This document shows, one piece after another, positions 26,168-34,419 of a DNA stretch of 64,000 bases. The translations under genes were made by a program, and so were the position numbers. Below the pieces are notes generated by a model, which had not been told where the DNA came from, made no database searches, and saw only the letters and a list, made by a program, of their open reading frames with translations. Position 1 is the first letter of the stretch. Each line of letters begins with the position of its first letter. The stretch is from the NCBI RefSeq assembly GCF_014647895.1, contig NZ_BMQB01000007.1:62001-126000 (forward strand), written 5' to 3'. Source of the stretch: Pilimelia anulata (GTDB lineage Bacteria; Actinomycetota; Actinomycetes; Mycobacteriales; Micromonosporaceae).

Positions 26168-27600
26168 CCCGTCACCCCCACCCGTACGTTGCGGAACCGG
26201 GCCGGCGCCGCCGGGTGCCCGGTGTGGCCGACCTGGCCCGGCTGCCCCTTGCCGCAGTTCGGCGTGCCCCACGGCACGATCTCCGACGACAGCATGTCCA
26301 TCGACCCCCAGAACACCGGCCCGATGCCCGTGTAGGTGGGGTTGCGCAGCATCCGCCCGCGCTTGCCGTTCTTGATCTCGTACCCGATCTCGCAGCCGAA
26401 CTGGAAGTTCAGCCGCCGGTCGTCGATCGACCAGGACCGGTTCGTCTCCATGAACACGCCGTCGTCGGTCGCGGCGATGATCTCGTCCAGCGTGTGCGGC
26501 CCCGGCTCCAGCCCGACGTTGGTCATCCGGACCATCGGCAGCCGCGACCAGCCGTCCGACCGGACGCTGCCGGCGTAGTCCAGCCCCGCCGCCGCGGCCG
26601 AGTCGCGGCCCGCCAGCACGCCGGTCCAGATGCCCTCCCGGACCGCGTACCGGGCCGCGGCCGGCGTGCCCTCGTCGTCGAAGCCGAAGCTGCCCAGCGC
26701 GCCGGGGATCGTCGGGTCGATGGTGATGTTCATCAGCGGCGAGCCGTACTTCAGGCTGCCCAGCTTCGCCAGGTCCAACCAGGACGTACCGGCGAACGCC
26801 GCCTCCCAGCCCAGGATCCGGTCCAGCTCGATCGCGTGCCCGACCGACTCGTGGATCTGCAGCGCGAGCTGCTCCCCACCGAGGATCAGCGTCGTCTCGC
26901 CCGCCGGGCACGCCGGCGCGGTCAGCAACTGCCGCGCCTCCGCGGCGATCCGCTCGGCGTGCGCCGGCAGCGCCAGCGACTCCACGAACTCCCAGCCGGC
27001 CGTCCGGTAGTCGCCAGTGGACGACGGGTACGACCGGATCTGGGTCTCGCCGTCGCCGATCGCCAGCGCCGACATCCCGCCGCCGCATTCCCGGGTCCGT
27101 TGGTCGATCCGGTGCCCGTCGGAGGAGACGAACCACTTCGACGTGTCCCACACCCGGTACAGCGCCGTCGCCAGGTCCGCGCCCGCCGACCGCATCGCCG
27201 CCGTCACGCCGACCAGCAGGTCGCCCTTGACCGACAGCGGCACGTCCAGCGGGTCGGTGCCGCAGGGCGACGACCAGCTCGCCACCACCGGCTCGGCCGG
27301 GGCGAGGTCGGTCGCCGGCCCGGCGACCGTCGCGCTCGCCTCGGCGATCTCCGCGGCCCGGTGGCCGGCGGCCCGCGCCGCCGCGGTACCGGTCTCGGGC
27401 AGGGCGAAGAAACCCCACGAACTGCCCACCAGCGCGCGGACGCCGATGCCGGCGTCCTCCTCGCGGGTGAGCTGCTCCACCTCGCCGTTGCGGGCATCCA
27501 TCGATTCGTAGCGCCGGTGCATCAGCCGGGCGTCGGCGTACCGCGCTCCGGCGTCCAGCGCAGCCTGGACAGCGGCCTCGGCCGCCTCGAATTCCGTCAC
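26164..27600 (-). CDS. tldD: TldD family metallopeptidase
   Basis: 478 aa. The zinc motif HESVGHAIELDR (HExxxH) and the C-terminal zinc Cys in GTPNCGKGQP are both present. EIGYEIKNGKRGRMLRNPTYTG is the conserved block near the active site. It is the catalytic half of a TldD-TldE pair. The GTG start at 27600 has no Shine-Dalgarno but a TAGGGT hexamer six bases upstream, with a TetR-like palindrome just beyond, so the operon probably has its own controlled promoter. Confidence 0.92.
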   Translation of the reverse strand: MTEFEAAEAAVQAALDAGARYADARLMHRRYESMDARNGEVEQLTREEDAGIGVRALVGSSWGFFALPETGTAAARAAGHRAAEIAEASATVAGPATDLAPAEPVVASWSSPCGTDPLDVPLSVKGDLLVGVTAAMRSAGADLATALYRVWDTSKWFVSSDGHRIDQRTRECGGGMSALAIGDGETQIRSYPSSTGDYRTAGWEFVESLALPAHAERIAAEARQLLTAPACPAGETTLILGGEQLALQIHESVGHAIELDRILGWEAAFAGTSWLDLAKLGSLKYGSPLMNITIDPTIPGALGSFGFDDEGTPAAARYAVREGIWTGVLAGRDSAAAAGLDYAGSVRSDGWSRLPMVRMTNVGLEPGPHTLDEIIAATDDGVFMETNRSWSIDDRRLNFQFGCEIGYEIKNGKRGRMLRNPTYTGIGPVFWGSMDMLSSEIVPWGTPNCGKGQPGQVGHTGHPAAPARFRNVRVGVTG

Positions 27601-27606
27601 CCGCCG

Positions 27607-27612
27607 ACCCTA
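27607..27612 (-). promoter_or_regulatory. -10 hexamer for leaderless tldD mRNA
   Basis: Minus strand TAGGGT, six bases (CGGCGG), then GTG at 27600. Confidence 0.5.
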
Positions 27613-27616
27613 TGTG

Positions 27617-27631
27617 AACGAACGTTCGGTT
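27617..27631. promoter_or_regulatory. TetR-type palindrome in the tldD promoter
   Basis: AACGAACGTTCGGTT, centred on the perfect 10-mer CGAACGTTCG. It lies five bases upstream of the tldD -10, where a bound repressor would block RNA polymerase. The half-site CGAACG is common for TetR-family proteins. No tetR gene lies in the window. Confidence 0.5.
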
Positions 27632-27701
27632 GGCTGCCCTTGCCACCTCGCGGCAACTTGCCAGTGCGTGCCATGTCGGGTGCCACGGCGGGCCGGCTGA
27701 T

Positions 27702-28199
27702 TCACGGCAGCAGGGCCGCCGGGTCGATCGTCACCCGGACCGGGTCGGTCAGCTCCAGCCGCGCGCCCGGGCCGGCCGCGACCCCCTCGGCGTACGTGTC
27801 GCCCTCGCGGCGGTGCAGGTGCAGCCGCGGCCCGCGGGGCTCCACCAGTAGTAGGTAGTGGTCGATGCCCGCCGCGGCGTACACGTGCATCTTCTGTACT
27901 CGGTCGGTCATCGCCGTGCTCGGCGAGAAGATCTCGGCCACCAGGGCCACCCGCTCCGCGGGAACGACCAGCTCGTCGCGGTCGATCGCGGCGTCGGCGA
28001 GCACCAGGTCCGGAATGGGGATGCGGCCGGGCTTCAGCCGCAGGTTGACCGCGGGCAGGACGAGCAGGCCCGCGGCGGCGGCCGGCTCCTCCAGAAGCCG
28101 CGCGAGCCGATGCGAGATCGCCCGATGGCGGGGGGTCGGCGCGGGCGTTACCTGAAGGCTCCCGTCGATCCGTTCGATTCGATTGTGGGTCTCGCCCAT
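27702..28199 (-). CDS. Uma2 family (DUF820) restriction-endonuclease-like protein
   Basis: 165 aa. The PD-(D/E)xK-type fold of Uma2/DUF820 is recognisable: RIERIDGSLQVTPAPTPRHRAISHRLARLL at the N-terminus, IPDLVLAD for the first acidic residue, and LVAEIFSPSTAMTDRVQKMHVYAAAGIDHYLLL for the E-x-x pair and following helix. The usual ~15-25 residues before the ELIDG-like segment are missing, so the ATG at 28199 may be wrong or the protein is slightly trimmed. No ribosome site is visible. These proteins are widespread in Actinobacteria and of unknown function. It lies between the S9 peptidase gene and tldD, same strand. Confidence 0.75.
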   Translation of the reverse strand: MGETHNRIERIDGSLQVTPAPTPRHRAISHRLARLLEEPAAAAGLLVLPAVNLRLKPGRIPIPDLVLADAAIDRDELVVPAERVALVAEIFSPSTAMTDRVQKMHVYAAAGIDHYLLLVEPRGPRLHLHRREGDTYAEGVAAGPGARLELTDPVRVTIDPAALLP

Positions 28200-28234
28200 G
28201 CACCCGTTCGGCGTGGCCGCGACGGTCCGCCGCG

Positions 28235-30340
28235 CTACGGGGCGAGGTGGCGGACGAGGAACTCGCGCTCCAGCCGCAGCAGCCGCGGCCCGATCCCGCC
28301 CGCCGCCATGTGCGACGCCCCCGGCAGCGGCAGCACCGCGTGCGGCCGGCCCGTCCGCAGCAGCTCCGCCGACAGCCGCAGCGTGTGCGCCGCCACCACG
28401 TTGTCGTCCACCAGCCCGTGCGCCAGCAGCAGCGGCCGCGCCTCGTCCGGCCGGATCGGCGGCTCGGCCGCGAGGTCGAGCAGGCTGTGGTGGGCGTACA
28501 CGTCGGTGCCGTCGTCGGGGGCGCCCAGGTAGCGCTCGGTGTAGCCGGTGTCGTACAGCGTCCAGTCCGTCACCGGGGCGCCCGCGACGCCGCAGCGGAA
28601 CACGTCCGGGCGGCGCAGGACCGCCAGGGCGGCGAGCCAGCCGCCGAACGACCAGCCGCGGATGCCCACGCGCTCCAGGTCCAGGTCGGGGTGCTTGTCG
28701 GCGAGCGCGCGCAGGCCGTCGACCTGGTCGGCGAGGACCACGTCGGCCATCCGGCGGTAGATCGCCTTCTCGAACGACGGGGCCACGCCCGGGGTGCCCC
28801 GGTTGTCGATCGAGACGACGGCGAAGCCGGCGTCGGCGAACCACTGCCGGGCCAGCCAGTAGTTGCGGATGGCCAGGACCTCCTGGCCGCCCGGGCCGCC
28901 GTAGATGTCCAGCAGGACCGGCAGCCGGCGGCCGGCGACGTGCCCGGTCGGGTACAGCACCGCCGCGGGCAACGCACGGTCGGTGACCCGGTCCAGCAGC
29001 GGGCGCGGGGCGTACGGGGGAGTGGCGCCGACGTTCGGCAGGGTGGCCAGCTCGACCCCGCCGCGGCGGACCGACCAGACGGTGCCGGTGTGGTCCAGGC
29101 AGGCCCGGCCGATCGCGAGCACGTCGCCGGCGACCGCGGCGACGTGCCAGCCGGGCTCGTGGGTGAGGCGCTGGGCGTCCACGCCGGTCGTCGCGACGGC
29201 GGTGCGGACCCGGAACAGGTGCTGCTCGCTGGGCTCGCCGTCGCTGCCCTCGACCAGCAGGTCGCCGTCGGCCGCGCCGACCACCCGGCGGACGTACAGC
29301 GAGGGCGGGGTGAGCAGGGTGCCGTCGGCGAACAGGCAGCGGGCGTCGTACCCGTCGTGCAGCAGCTCGCCGCCGACCAGCACCCGGCCGTCGGGCAGGT
29401 GCAGCGGGGTGCCGTCGATCGGCTCGACCCAGCGGGTGTCGGTCAGCTCGGCGTGCACCTGGGTCTCGCCGGTGCGGGCGTCGATGGCCAGCACCAGGCC
29501 GTGCTGCTGGCTGCGCCGCAGCACGGTGATGAGCGGGCCGCCGTCGGCCCACTGGGCGGCCACGACGTACGGGTACAGCTCGCGGTCCCAGCGCACGTCC
29601 ACCCAGCCGCCGTCGAGGTCGAGCAGGTGCAGCGAGACCTCGGCGTTGGCGGTGCCGGCCCGGGGGTACGCGACCTCGTGCGGCGGCTCCTCCGGCTTGC
29701 TCGGGTCGTGCAGGTACCAGCGGGCGACCCGGGTGTTGTCGACCCGGGCGGCGAGCACCGTCCGGCCGTCGGGCGACCACCACCAGCCGCGGTGCCGGCC
29801 GAACTCCTCCGCCGCCACGTGGTCGGCCAGGCCCCAGGTGATCGAGGCGCCGGGCTCGCTGGCCAGCAGCGTGTCCCGGCCGTCGGCGTCGACGACCCGC
29901 AGGGCGCCGTCGGTCACGTACCCGATCCGGGTGCCCGTGGGGTCCGGGCGGGGGTCGACGACGGGGCCGGCGGTGCCGATCGCGGTCACCGCGCCGGTGG
30001 CCGGCTCCGCCCGGTACAGGCGGCCGGCCAGGGTGAACGCGGCCACCCGGGCGGCCGGGTCGGCGGCGTAGCTGCCGATGCCCTCGGCGGCCAGCCGCAT
30101 CCGCTCGCGCAGCGCCCGCTCGTGCGCCGGCAGCTCGCCGCCCTCGCCCAGCGCGGCCGGGTCGGCCACGAGCCGGGTCTCGCCGCTGCCCACCTCGTAC
30201 GACCACAGCCGGTCGACCGGGTCCTCCGGACCCTGCGAGCGCAGGTAGAGCACGCGGGAGCCGTCCGCCGCGACGGAGACCGCCCGAACCATGCCGTACC
30301 GGAAACGATGGGTGCGTGCCGCCAACTCCGGAAAGTCCAC
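28235..30340 (-). CDS. S9 family (prolyl oligopeptidase/DPP4-type) serine peptidase
   Basis: 701 aa. The start is set at GTG 30340, eight bases after GGAGG; ATG 30358 is possible but lacks a site. The N-terminal ~430 residues form a DPP4-type beta-propeller (WSPDGRTVLAARVDNT, ITVLRRSQQHGLVLAIDARTG). The C-terminal alpha/beta hydrolase domain has the nucleophile S564 in RGWSFGGW, the Asp in GLVDDNVVAA and the His in GASHMAAGG. No signal peptide, so it acts in the cytoplasm. It cleaves short peptides, probably after Pro or Ala at P1; exact specificity is not readable from sequence. Confidence 0.92.
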   Translation of the reverse strand: MDFPELAARTHRFRYGMVRAVSVAADGSRVLYLRSQGPEDPVDRLWSYEVGSGETRLVADPAALGEGGELPAHERALRERMRLAAEGIGSYAADPAARVAAFTLAGRLYRAEPATGAVTAIGTAGPVVDPRPDPTGTRIGYVTDGALRVVDADGRDTLLASEPGASITWGLADHVAAEEFGRHRGWWWSPDGRTVLAARVDNTRVARWYLHDPSKPEEPPHEVAYPRAGTANAEVSLHLLDLDGGWVDVRWDRELYPYVVAAQWADGGPLITVLRRSQQHGLVLAIDARTGETQVHAELTDTRWVEPIDGTPLHLPDGRVLVGGELLHDGYDARCLFADGTLLTPPSLYVRRVVGAADGDLLVEGSDGEPSEQHLFRVRTAVATTGVDAQRLTHEPGWHVAAVAGDVLAIGRACLDHTGTVWSVRRGGVELATLPNVGATPPYAPRPLLDRVTDRALPAAVLYPTGHVAGRRLPVLLDIYGGPGGQEVLAIRNYWLARQWFADAGFAVVSIDNRGTPGVAPSFEKAIYRRMADVVLADQVDGLRALADKHPDLDLERVGIRGWSFGGWLAALAVLRRPDVFRCGVAGAPVTDWTLYDTGYTERYLGAPDDGTDVYAHHSLLDLAAEPPIRPDEARPLLLAHGLVDDNVVAAHTLRLSAELLRTGRPHAVLPLPGASHMAAGGIGPRLLRLEREFLVRHLAP

Positions 30341-30447
30341 CCGTCGATCCTCCCCCATCCCCGGCCCCCGGGTACCCCCGGCACCGCAACTCGCCCGGGC
30401 GAAACCGACCCGTCCGGATGCCCCGGCGGGGGGTCGGGCCCCCGGAC

Positions 30448-30453
30448 TACAGT
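30448..30453 (+). promoter_or_regulatory. -10 hexamer for leaderless mshB mRNA
   Basis: TACAGT, six bases (GGCGCG), GTG at 30460. No Shine-Dalgarno. Confidence 0.55.
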
Positions 30454-30459
30454 GGCGCG

Positions 30460-31356
30460 GTGAGCAGCGAGCGTCGGATCAACAGCGGTCCTCGGATCAA
30501 CAGCGACCGTCGGATGGTGTTCGTCCACGCCCACCCCGACGACGAGGTCATCGGCACGGGCGCCACGATGGCCCGGTACGCCGCGGCCGGCGCGCACGTC
30601 ACTCTGGTGACCTGCACGCTCGGCGAGGAGGGGGAGATCCACGTACCCGAGCTGGCCCACCTGGCGGCGGCCGAGGCCGACCAGCTCGGCGGGTACCGGA
30701 TCGCCGAGCTGGCCGGCGCCTGCGCCGCGCTCGGCGTCGCCGACCAGCGGTTCCTCGGCGGGGCCGGCCGGTTCCGCGACTCCGGGATGATGGGCGAGCC
30801 GACCAACCAGAACCCGCGCTGCTTCTGGCGGGCCGACGTCGACGCGGCGGCGGCGTACCTGGTCGACGTGCTGCGCGAGGTCCGGCCGCAGGTGCTGGTG
30901 ACGTACGACCCGAACGGCTTCTACGGGCACCCCGACCACATCCAGGCGCACCGGGTGGCGATGCGGGCGGCCGAGCTGGCCGGACCGGACGCCCCGGACA
31001 AGATCTACTGGACGGCGGTGCCGTTCTCCGCGCTCGCCGCCGGGATCGCCCACTTCCGCGAGTCGACCGACAACCCGTTCGCCGGGGTGGAGCGCGCCGA
31101 GGACCTGCCGTTCGGCACGCCGGACGAGGAGATCGCCGCGGCGGTGTACGCGCCGGAGTTCCAGGCGGCGAAGCTGGCCGCGCTGCGCGCCCACGCCACC
31201 CAGGTGCCGCCGACGTCGTGGCTGTTCTCGATGGCGTCGAACTTCGGCGGGGAGTTCCTCGGCATCGAGCACTACCGGCTGGCCCTGGGTAAGCCGGGGC
31301 CGGGCGAGGGGCCGTACGGCTGGGAGACCGACCTGTTCGCGGGGCTGGACGCGTGA
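30460..31356 (+). CDS. mshB: N-acetyl-1-D-myo-inositol-2-amino-2-deoxy-alpha-D-glucopyranoside deacetylase (mycothiol synthesis)
   Basis: 298 aa, the size of MshB. The PIG-L zinc site is AHPDDE (24-29) plus H160 of GHPDH (157-160). NSGPRINSDRR near the N-terminus comes from a short direct repeat in the DNA. MshB removes acetate from GlcNAc-Ins, the second committed step of mycothiol synthesis. The close relative Mca (mycothiol conjugate amidase) shares the fold, but the place upstream of fdxA-dapC matches mshB of other Actinobacteria. GTGA overlap couples it to the next membrane-protein gene. Confidence 0.9.
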   Translation: MSSERRINSGPRINSDRRMVFVHAHPDDEVIGTGATMARYAAAGAHVTLVTCTLGEEGEIHVPELAHLAAAEADQLGGYRIAELAGACAALGVADQRFLGGAGRFRDSGMMGEPTNQNPRCFWRADVDAAAAYLVDVLREVRPQVLVTYDPNGFYGHPDHIQAHRVAMRAAELAGPDAPDKIYWTAVPFSALAAGIAHFRESTDNPFAGVERAEDLPFGTPDEEIAAAVYAPEFQAAKLAALRAHATQVPPTSWLFSMASNFGGEFLGIEHYRLALGKPGPGEGPYGWETDLFAGLDA

Positions 31357-31961
31357 CCGACCCCGCGGGCCCGCCCGACCCCGGTCCGGCCGCCGCGGCC
31401 GAGCCGGGCCCGCCCCCCGGCGACCCGGCCGAGCCCGTGCCGCCGCTCATCCCCGAACGGTGGCGGGGGCCGGTGGACCGGGCGCTGCGGATCACCGGCG
31501 GCGTCCTCGCCGTGCTGCTCGCCGTGCTCACCGGGGCGCTGGAGCTGATCCTGGTGCCGCTGCGGGTCGGCGGCATCCCGGTCGGCCTGTGCGTGCTGCT
31601 CGCGGTGGCCGTCAACTACCTGCTGCCGCGGTTCACCGAGGCCGCCACCGGCGCCCGCTGGCCGGCGCTGCTGGCGTTCGTCGCCTGGCTGATGGTGATG
31701 CTGCTGGCCGCCGGCCGGCGCAGCGAGGGCGACCTGCTGGCCACCGGCGTGTTCGCGGTGCTGGTCAACGTCGCCGGCTCGCTGGCGTTCGGCATCGCGA
31801 TGTACCGGATGATGCTCGCCACACCCCGCGCCCGGCCGCCCCGCCGCCCGCGCCGCACTGACCGCTCCGGGCGCGTGGGCTGGTGTCCGGCCCGGAAACG
31901 GACTAAGACAGTCCCATGGCGGAGAGAGCATTCCCGGCCCGCTGGCGAACCGTCGCGGTGA
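31353..31961 (+). CDS. Four-helix membrane protein downstream of mshB (DUF6113-like)
   Basis: 202 aa. A Pro/Ala/Glu-rich cytoplasmic N-terminus (about 45 residues) leads to four predicted transmembrane helices (ITGGVLAVLLAVLTGAL, LCVLLAVAVNYLLP, LLAFVAWLMVMLLAA, TGVFAVLVNVAGSLAFG), then a very basic tail. Its position after mshB and its size fit the DUF6113-type proteins seen next to mshB in actinomycetes; I assign this tentatively. It starts inside the mshB stop (GTGA) and its tail overlaps the next gene by 46 bp. Function unknown. Confidence 0.7.
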   Translation: MTDPAGPPDPGPAAAAEPGPPPGDPAEPVPPLIPERWRGPVDRALRITGGVLAVLLAVLTGALELILVPLRVGGIPVGLCVLLAVAVNYLLPRFTEAATGARWPALLAFVAWLMVMLLAAGRRSEGDLLATGVFAVLVNVAGSLAFGIAMYRMMLATPRARPPRRPRRTDRSGRVGWCPARKRTKTVPWRREHSRPAGEPSR

Positions 31962-32392
31962 TCGCCGGCGGGCTGTTCGCGGTCAACCTGGTGGCCCGGC
32001 TGGTGGTCCGGCTGTGGTACGCCGACGACGGGCTGGCCGCCGACGCCGTGACGCTGAGCATGCTCGCCGCCGTCGGCCTGGCCTGCCTGGGCCTCGCGGC
32101 GTGGTGGAGCCGGTACCGGCCGGTCGGCGCGTGGGCGGCGGACCTCGCCCTGGCCAGCGGCGGCGCGCTGCTGCTGGCGGTGCTGGTCGGGCCGTTCGCC
32201 AGCGGGGCCGGCCCGTTCACGTACGGGGCGGGGGAGTTCTTCAAGCAGATCTGGCAGTGGGGCGGCGTCTCGATCGTGGGTGCGCTGATCGGCCTCGGGG
32301 CGGTGACGGCGCTGGGGTTGGACGCCCGGTCGCGCGGGCTGCGCCGGTACGCCGAGGCCAAGCGCGCCGAGGCCCGCCTGCCGCGCAGCTAG
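31916..32392 (+). CDS. Hypothetical membrane protein, four helices
   Basis: 158 aa. ATG 31916 has TAAGAC six bases upstream, a near match to the leaderless pattern seen elsewhere (last base C instead of T). Transmembrane segments lie at about residues 12-30, 45-62, 73-92 and 115-133, followed by a charged helical tail (RSRGLRRYAEAKRAEARL). I recognise no domain. It overlaps the preceding gene and its stop overlaps the stop of the convergent SH3-like gene. Confidence 0.65.
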   Translation: MAERAFPARWRTVAVIAGGLFAVNLVARLVVRLWYADDGLAADAVTLSMLAAVGLACLGLAAWWSRYRPVGAWAADLALASGGALLLAVLVGPFASGAGPFTYGAGEFFKQIWQWGGVSIVGALIGLGAVTALGLDARSRGLRRYAEAKRAEARLPRS

Positions 32393-32622
32393 CCGGGCGC
32401 GGGGGAGCGGGGCGGGCGGTCCGGGCGCGGCGGGACGCGCTTGGCGCGGTGCACGGCGGCCAGCGGGACCGTCACCGGGCCGGCGGCGGTGGCCACGGTC
32501 AGGGACGTGTCGGACAGGTCGGTCAGGGTGCCGAGGTGGTCCCGGAACAGGGGGCGCCCGGCGCGCTCGCCGGCCCGCGCGCGGACCACGACGCGATGCC
32601 CGAGATCGTCGTTTCCGAGCAC
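32389..32622 (-). CDS. Stand-alone SH3-like N-terminal domain of actinobacterial GNAT proteins
   Basis: 77 aa from GTG 32622, five bases after GGGGAGGG. The sequence GHRVVVRARAGERAGRPLFRDHLGTLTDL, then TVATAAGPVTVPLAAVHRAKRVPP matches the small beta-barrel found at the N-terminus of many actinobacterial GNAT acetyltransferases of this neighbourhood. Here the acetyltransferase domain is absent: a stop follows ~12 residues after the barrel and the next 3' sequence encodes another gene. It may be a remnant or a small adaptor. Diverges from fdxA. Confidence 0.65.
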   Translation of the reverse strand: MLGNDDLGHRVVVRARAGERAGRPLFRDHLGTLTDLSDTSLTVATAAGPVTVPLAAVHRAKRVPPRPDRPPRSPAPG

Positions 32623-32778
32623 GAATGCCCTCCCCGGGGGTACGTCGGGAACCACGCGCCTGCCGGGCGCGGGGCGGCGACTGGATACTAGGCTGCTGAG
32701 GGTCGTGCACACGCGGCCCCATCGCGTACCCGGCCCCGCGCGGGCCATCAGCGTACGGGCACTGTGAAGGGAAGACCC

Positions 32779-33105
32779 GTGACTTACATCATCGCCGAGC
32801 CGTGCGTCGATGTTCTCGACAAGGCCTGCATCGAGGAGTGCCCGGTCGACTGCATCTACGAGGGGGGCCGGATGCTGTACATCCACCCCGACGAGTGTGT
32901 CGACTGCGGTGCGTGCGAGCCGGTCTGCCCCGTCGAGGCGATCTTCTACGAGGACGACGTCCCGGAGCAGTGGAAGGACTACACGAACGCCAACTACGAG
33001 TTCTTCAACGACCTGGGCTCCCCCGGCGGGGCCTCGAAGGTCGGGAAGATCGAGGCGGACACGGCGTTCGTGGCCGCGCAGCCGCCGAAGGAGGGCGACC
33101 ACTGA
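32779..33105 (+). CDS. fdxA: 7Fe ferredoxin
   Basis: 108 aa from GTG 32779 after GAAGGGAAG. Residues CVDVLDKACIEECPVDC supply the 3Fe-4S ligands and CVDCGACEPVCPVEAI the 4Fe-4S ligands, with IYEGGRMLYIHPDEC between. The C-terminus is the usual acidic/aromatic tail (PEQWKDYTNANYEFF). It carries electrons, probably for cytochrome P450s or other reductases. The dapC start lies five bases after the stop, a linkage conserved across Actinobacteria. Confidence 0.95.
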   Translation: MTYIIAEPCVDVLDKACIEECPVDCIYEGGRMLYIHPDECVDCGACEPVCPVEAIFYEDDVPEQWKDYTNANYEFFNDLGSPGGASKVGKIEADTAFVAAQPPKEGDH

Positions 33106-33110
33106 GCGCC

Positions 33111-34196
33111 GTGTCGGCCCACCTGCCCGACTTCCCCTGGGACCAGCTCGCCCCCGCCAAGCAGCGCGCCGCCGCCCACCCCGACGGGCTGATCGACCTG
33201 TCGATGGGGGCGCCGGTCGACCCGGTCCCGGACGCGGTCCGGCGGGCCCTGGCCGACGCCACCGACACCCCCGGCTACCCGCTCACCGCCGGCAGCCCGG
33301 CGCTGCGCGCCGCGATCAGCCGCTGGTGCGTCCGCGCCTGCCGGGCCGAGCCCGGCTTCGGCGTGCTGCCGACCGTGGGCTCCAAGGAGCTGGTCGCCTG
33401 GCTGCCGACGCTGCTCGGCGTCGGCCCCGGCGACGTGGTCGTGTTCCCCGAGGTGAGCTACCCCACGTACGAGGTGGGGGTACGGCTGGCCGGGGCGACC
33501 GGCGTCCGGTCCGACGCGCTGACCGCGGTCGGCCCGGACCCGCGGGTGAAGCTGGTCTGGGTCAACTCGCCGGGCAACCCGACCGGCCGGGTGCTGCCCG
33601 CGGCCCACCTGCGCAAGGTCGTCGACTGGGCCCGCGAGCGCGGCGCCGTCGTCGCCTCGGACGAGTGCTACCTGCCGCTGGGCTGGGAGGAGGAGCCGGT
33701 CTCGGTCCTCGACCCGGAGGTCAACGGCGGGGACCACCGGGGGATCCTCGCGGTGCACTCGCTGTCCAAGCGGTCGAACCTGGCCGGGTACCGGGCGGCG
33801 TTCGTCGCCGGCGACCCGGCGATCGTGGACGAGCTGCTGCTGGTCCGCAAGCACGCCGGGCTGATCGTGCCGGCGCCGGTGCAGGCGGCGATGGTCGCGG
33901 CGCTGGACGACGAGGCGCACGTGGCGGTCCAGCGGGGCCGGTACGCCGCCCGCCGGGCCGCGCTGCGGCCGGTGCTGGAGGCGGCCGGCTTCCGGGTGGA
34001 GCACTCGACGGCCGGGCTGTACCTGTGGGTGACCCGGGACGAGCCGGCGGCGTCCACGGTGGAGTGGTTCGCCGACCGCGGCCTGCTGGTGGCGCCGGGC
34101 ACGTTCTACGGCCCCGGCGGCGGGCGGCACGCCCGGGTGGCGCTGACCGTCAGCGACGCCCACACCCGCGCCGCCGTGGCCCGCCTGACCGCCTGA
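33111..34196 (+). CDS. dapC: Succinyldiaminopimelate transaminase
   Basis: 361 aa fold-type I PLP enzyme. The PLP lysine is in SLSKRSNLAGYRAAF; NSPGNPTGRVL and SDECYLPLGW hold the conserved Asn and Asp/Tyr. The start GTG 33111 lies 15 bp after the GGAGG inside fdxA; CTG 33102 is closer to it and cannot be excluded. The enzyme converts N-succinyl-2-amino-6-ketopimelate to N-succinyl-LL-DAP in lysine and peptidoglycan synthesis; dapD and dapE lie 4 kb on. Its 3' end is partly duplicated. Confidence 0.92.
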   Translation: MSAHLPDFPWDQLAPAKQRAAAHPDGLIDLSMGAPVDPVPDAVRRALADATDTPGYPLTAGSPALRAAISRWCVRACRAEPGFGVLPTVGSKELVAWLPTLLGVGPGDVVVFPEVSYPTYEVGVRLAGATGVRSDALTAVGPDPRVKLVWVNSPGNPTGRVLPAAHLRKVVDWARERGAVVASDECYLPLGWEEEPVSVLDPEVNGGDHRGILAVHSLSKRSNLAGYRAAFVAGDPAIVDELLLVRKHAGLIVPAPVQAAMVAALDDEAHVAVQRGRYAARRAALRPVLEAAGFRVEHSTAGLYLWVTRDEPAASTVEWFADRGLLVAPGTFYGPGGGRHARVALTVSDAHTRAAVARLTA

Positions 34197-34242
34197 CCGA
34201 CCGCGCGGCCGTGGCCCGCCTGACTGTCTGGCCGGCCGCGCC
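34173..34242 (+). repeat. Imperfect 35-bp tandem duplication at the dapC stop
   Basis: GCCGTGGCCCGCCTGAC occurs at 34173-34189 and again at 34208-34224; the following 18 bases are similar but diverged. The first copy ends dapC, the second is non-coding. A slippage-type duplication of the gene end. Confidence 0.7.
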
Positions 34243-34407
34243 ACCGGGCCCGGCAACCCCGTCACCGGGCCCCGCGAACCCTGCGTCGCGCCGGTCGGCG
34301 GCACCGGGTCGCGCCGTCGGCGGCCACGGCCTGCCGGCGGTCGGTCACCGGGCGTGCGGTTCGGTGGGATCGACGGGCGTCGGGGTGCCGGCGGGCGGTG
34401 CCCGGGC

Positions 34408-34413
34408 TAGCGT
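34408..34413 (+). promoter_or_regulatory. -10 hexamer for leaderless SIMPL gene
   Basis: TAGCGT, six bases (CGGGGC), ATG at 34420. No Shine-Dalgarno. Confidence 0.5.
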
Positions 34414-34419
34414 CGGGGC

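Noticed and set aside
30316..30459. 48-residue N-terminal extension of MshB
   Set aside because: Pro/Arg-rich and antisense to the S9 gene start; the GTG at 30460 has a leaderless -10 and the MshB core begins 20 residues later.
26167..31356. A RiPP biosynthetic cluster suggested by tldD/tldE, Uma2 and peptidase genes
   Set aside because: No precursor peptide, modifying enzyme or transporter lies nearby; TldD/E are common housekeeping proteins.
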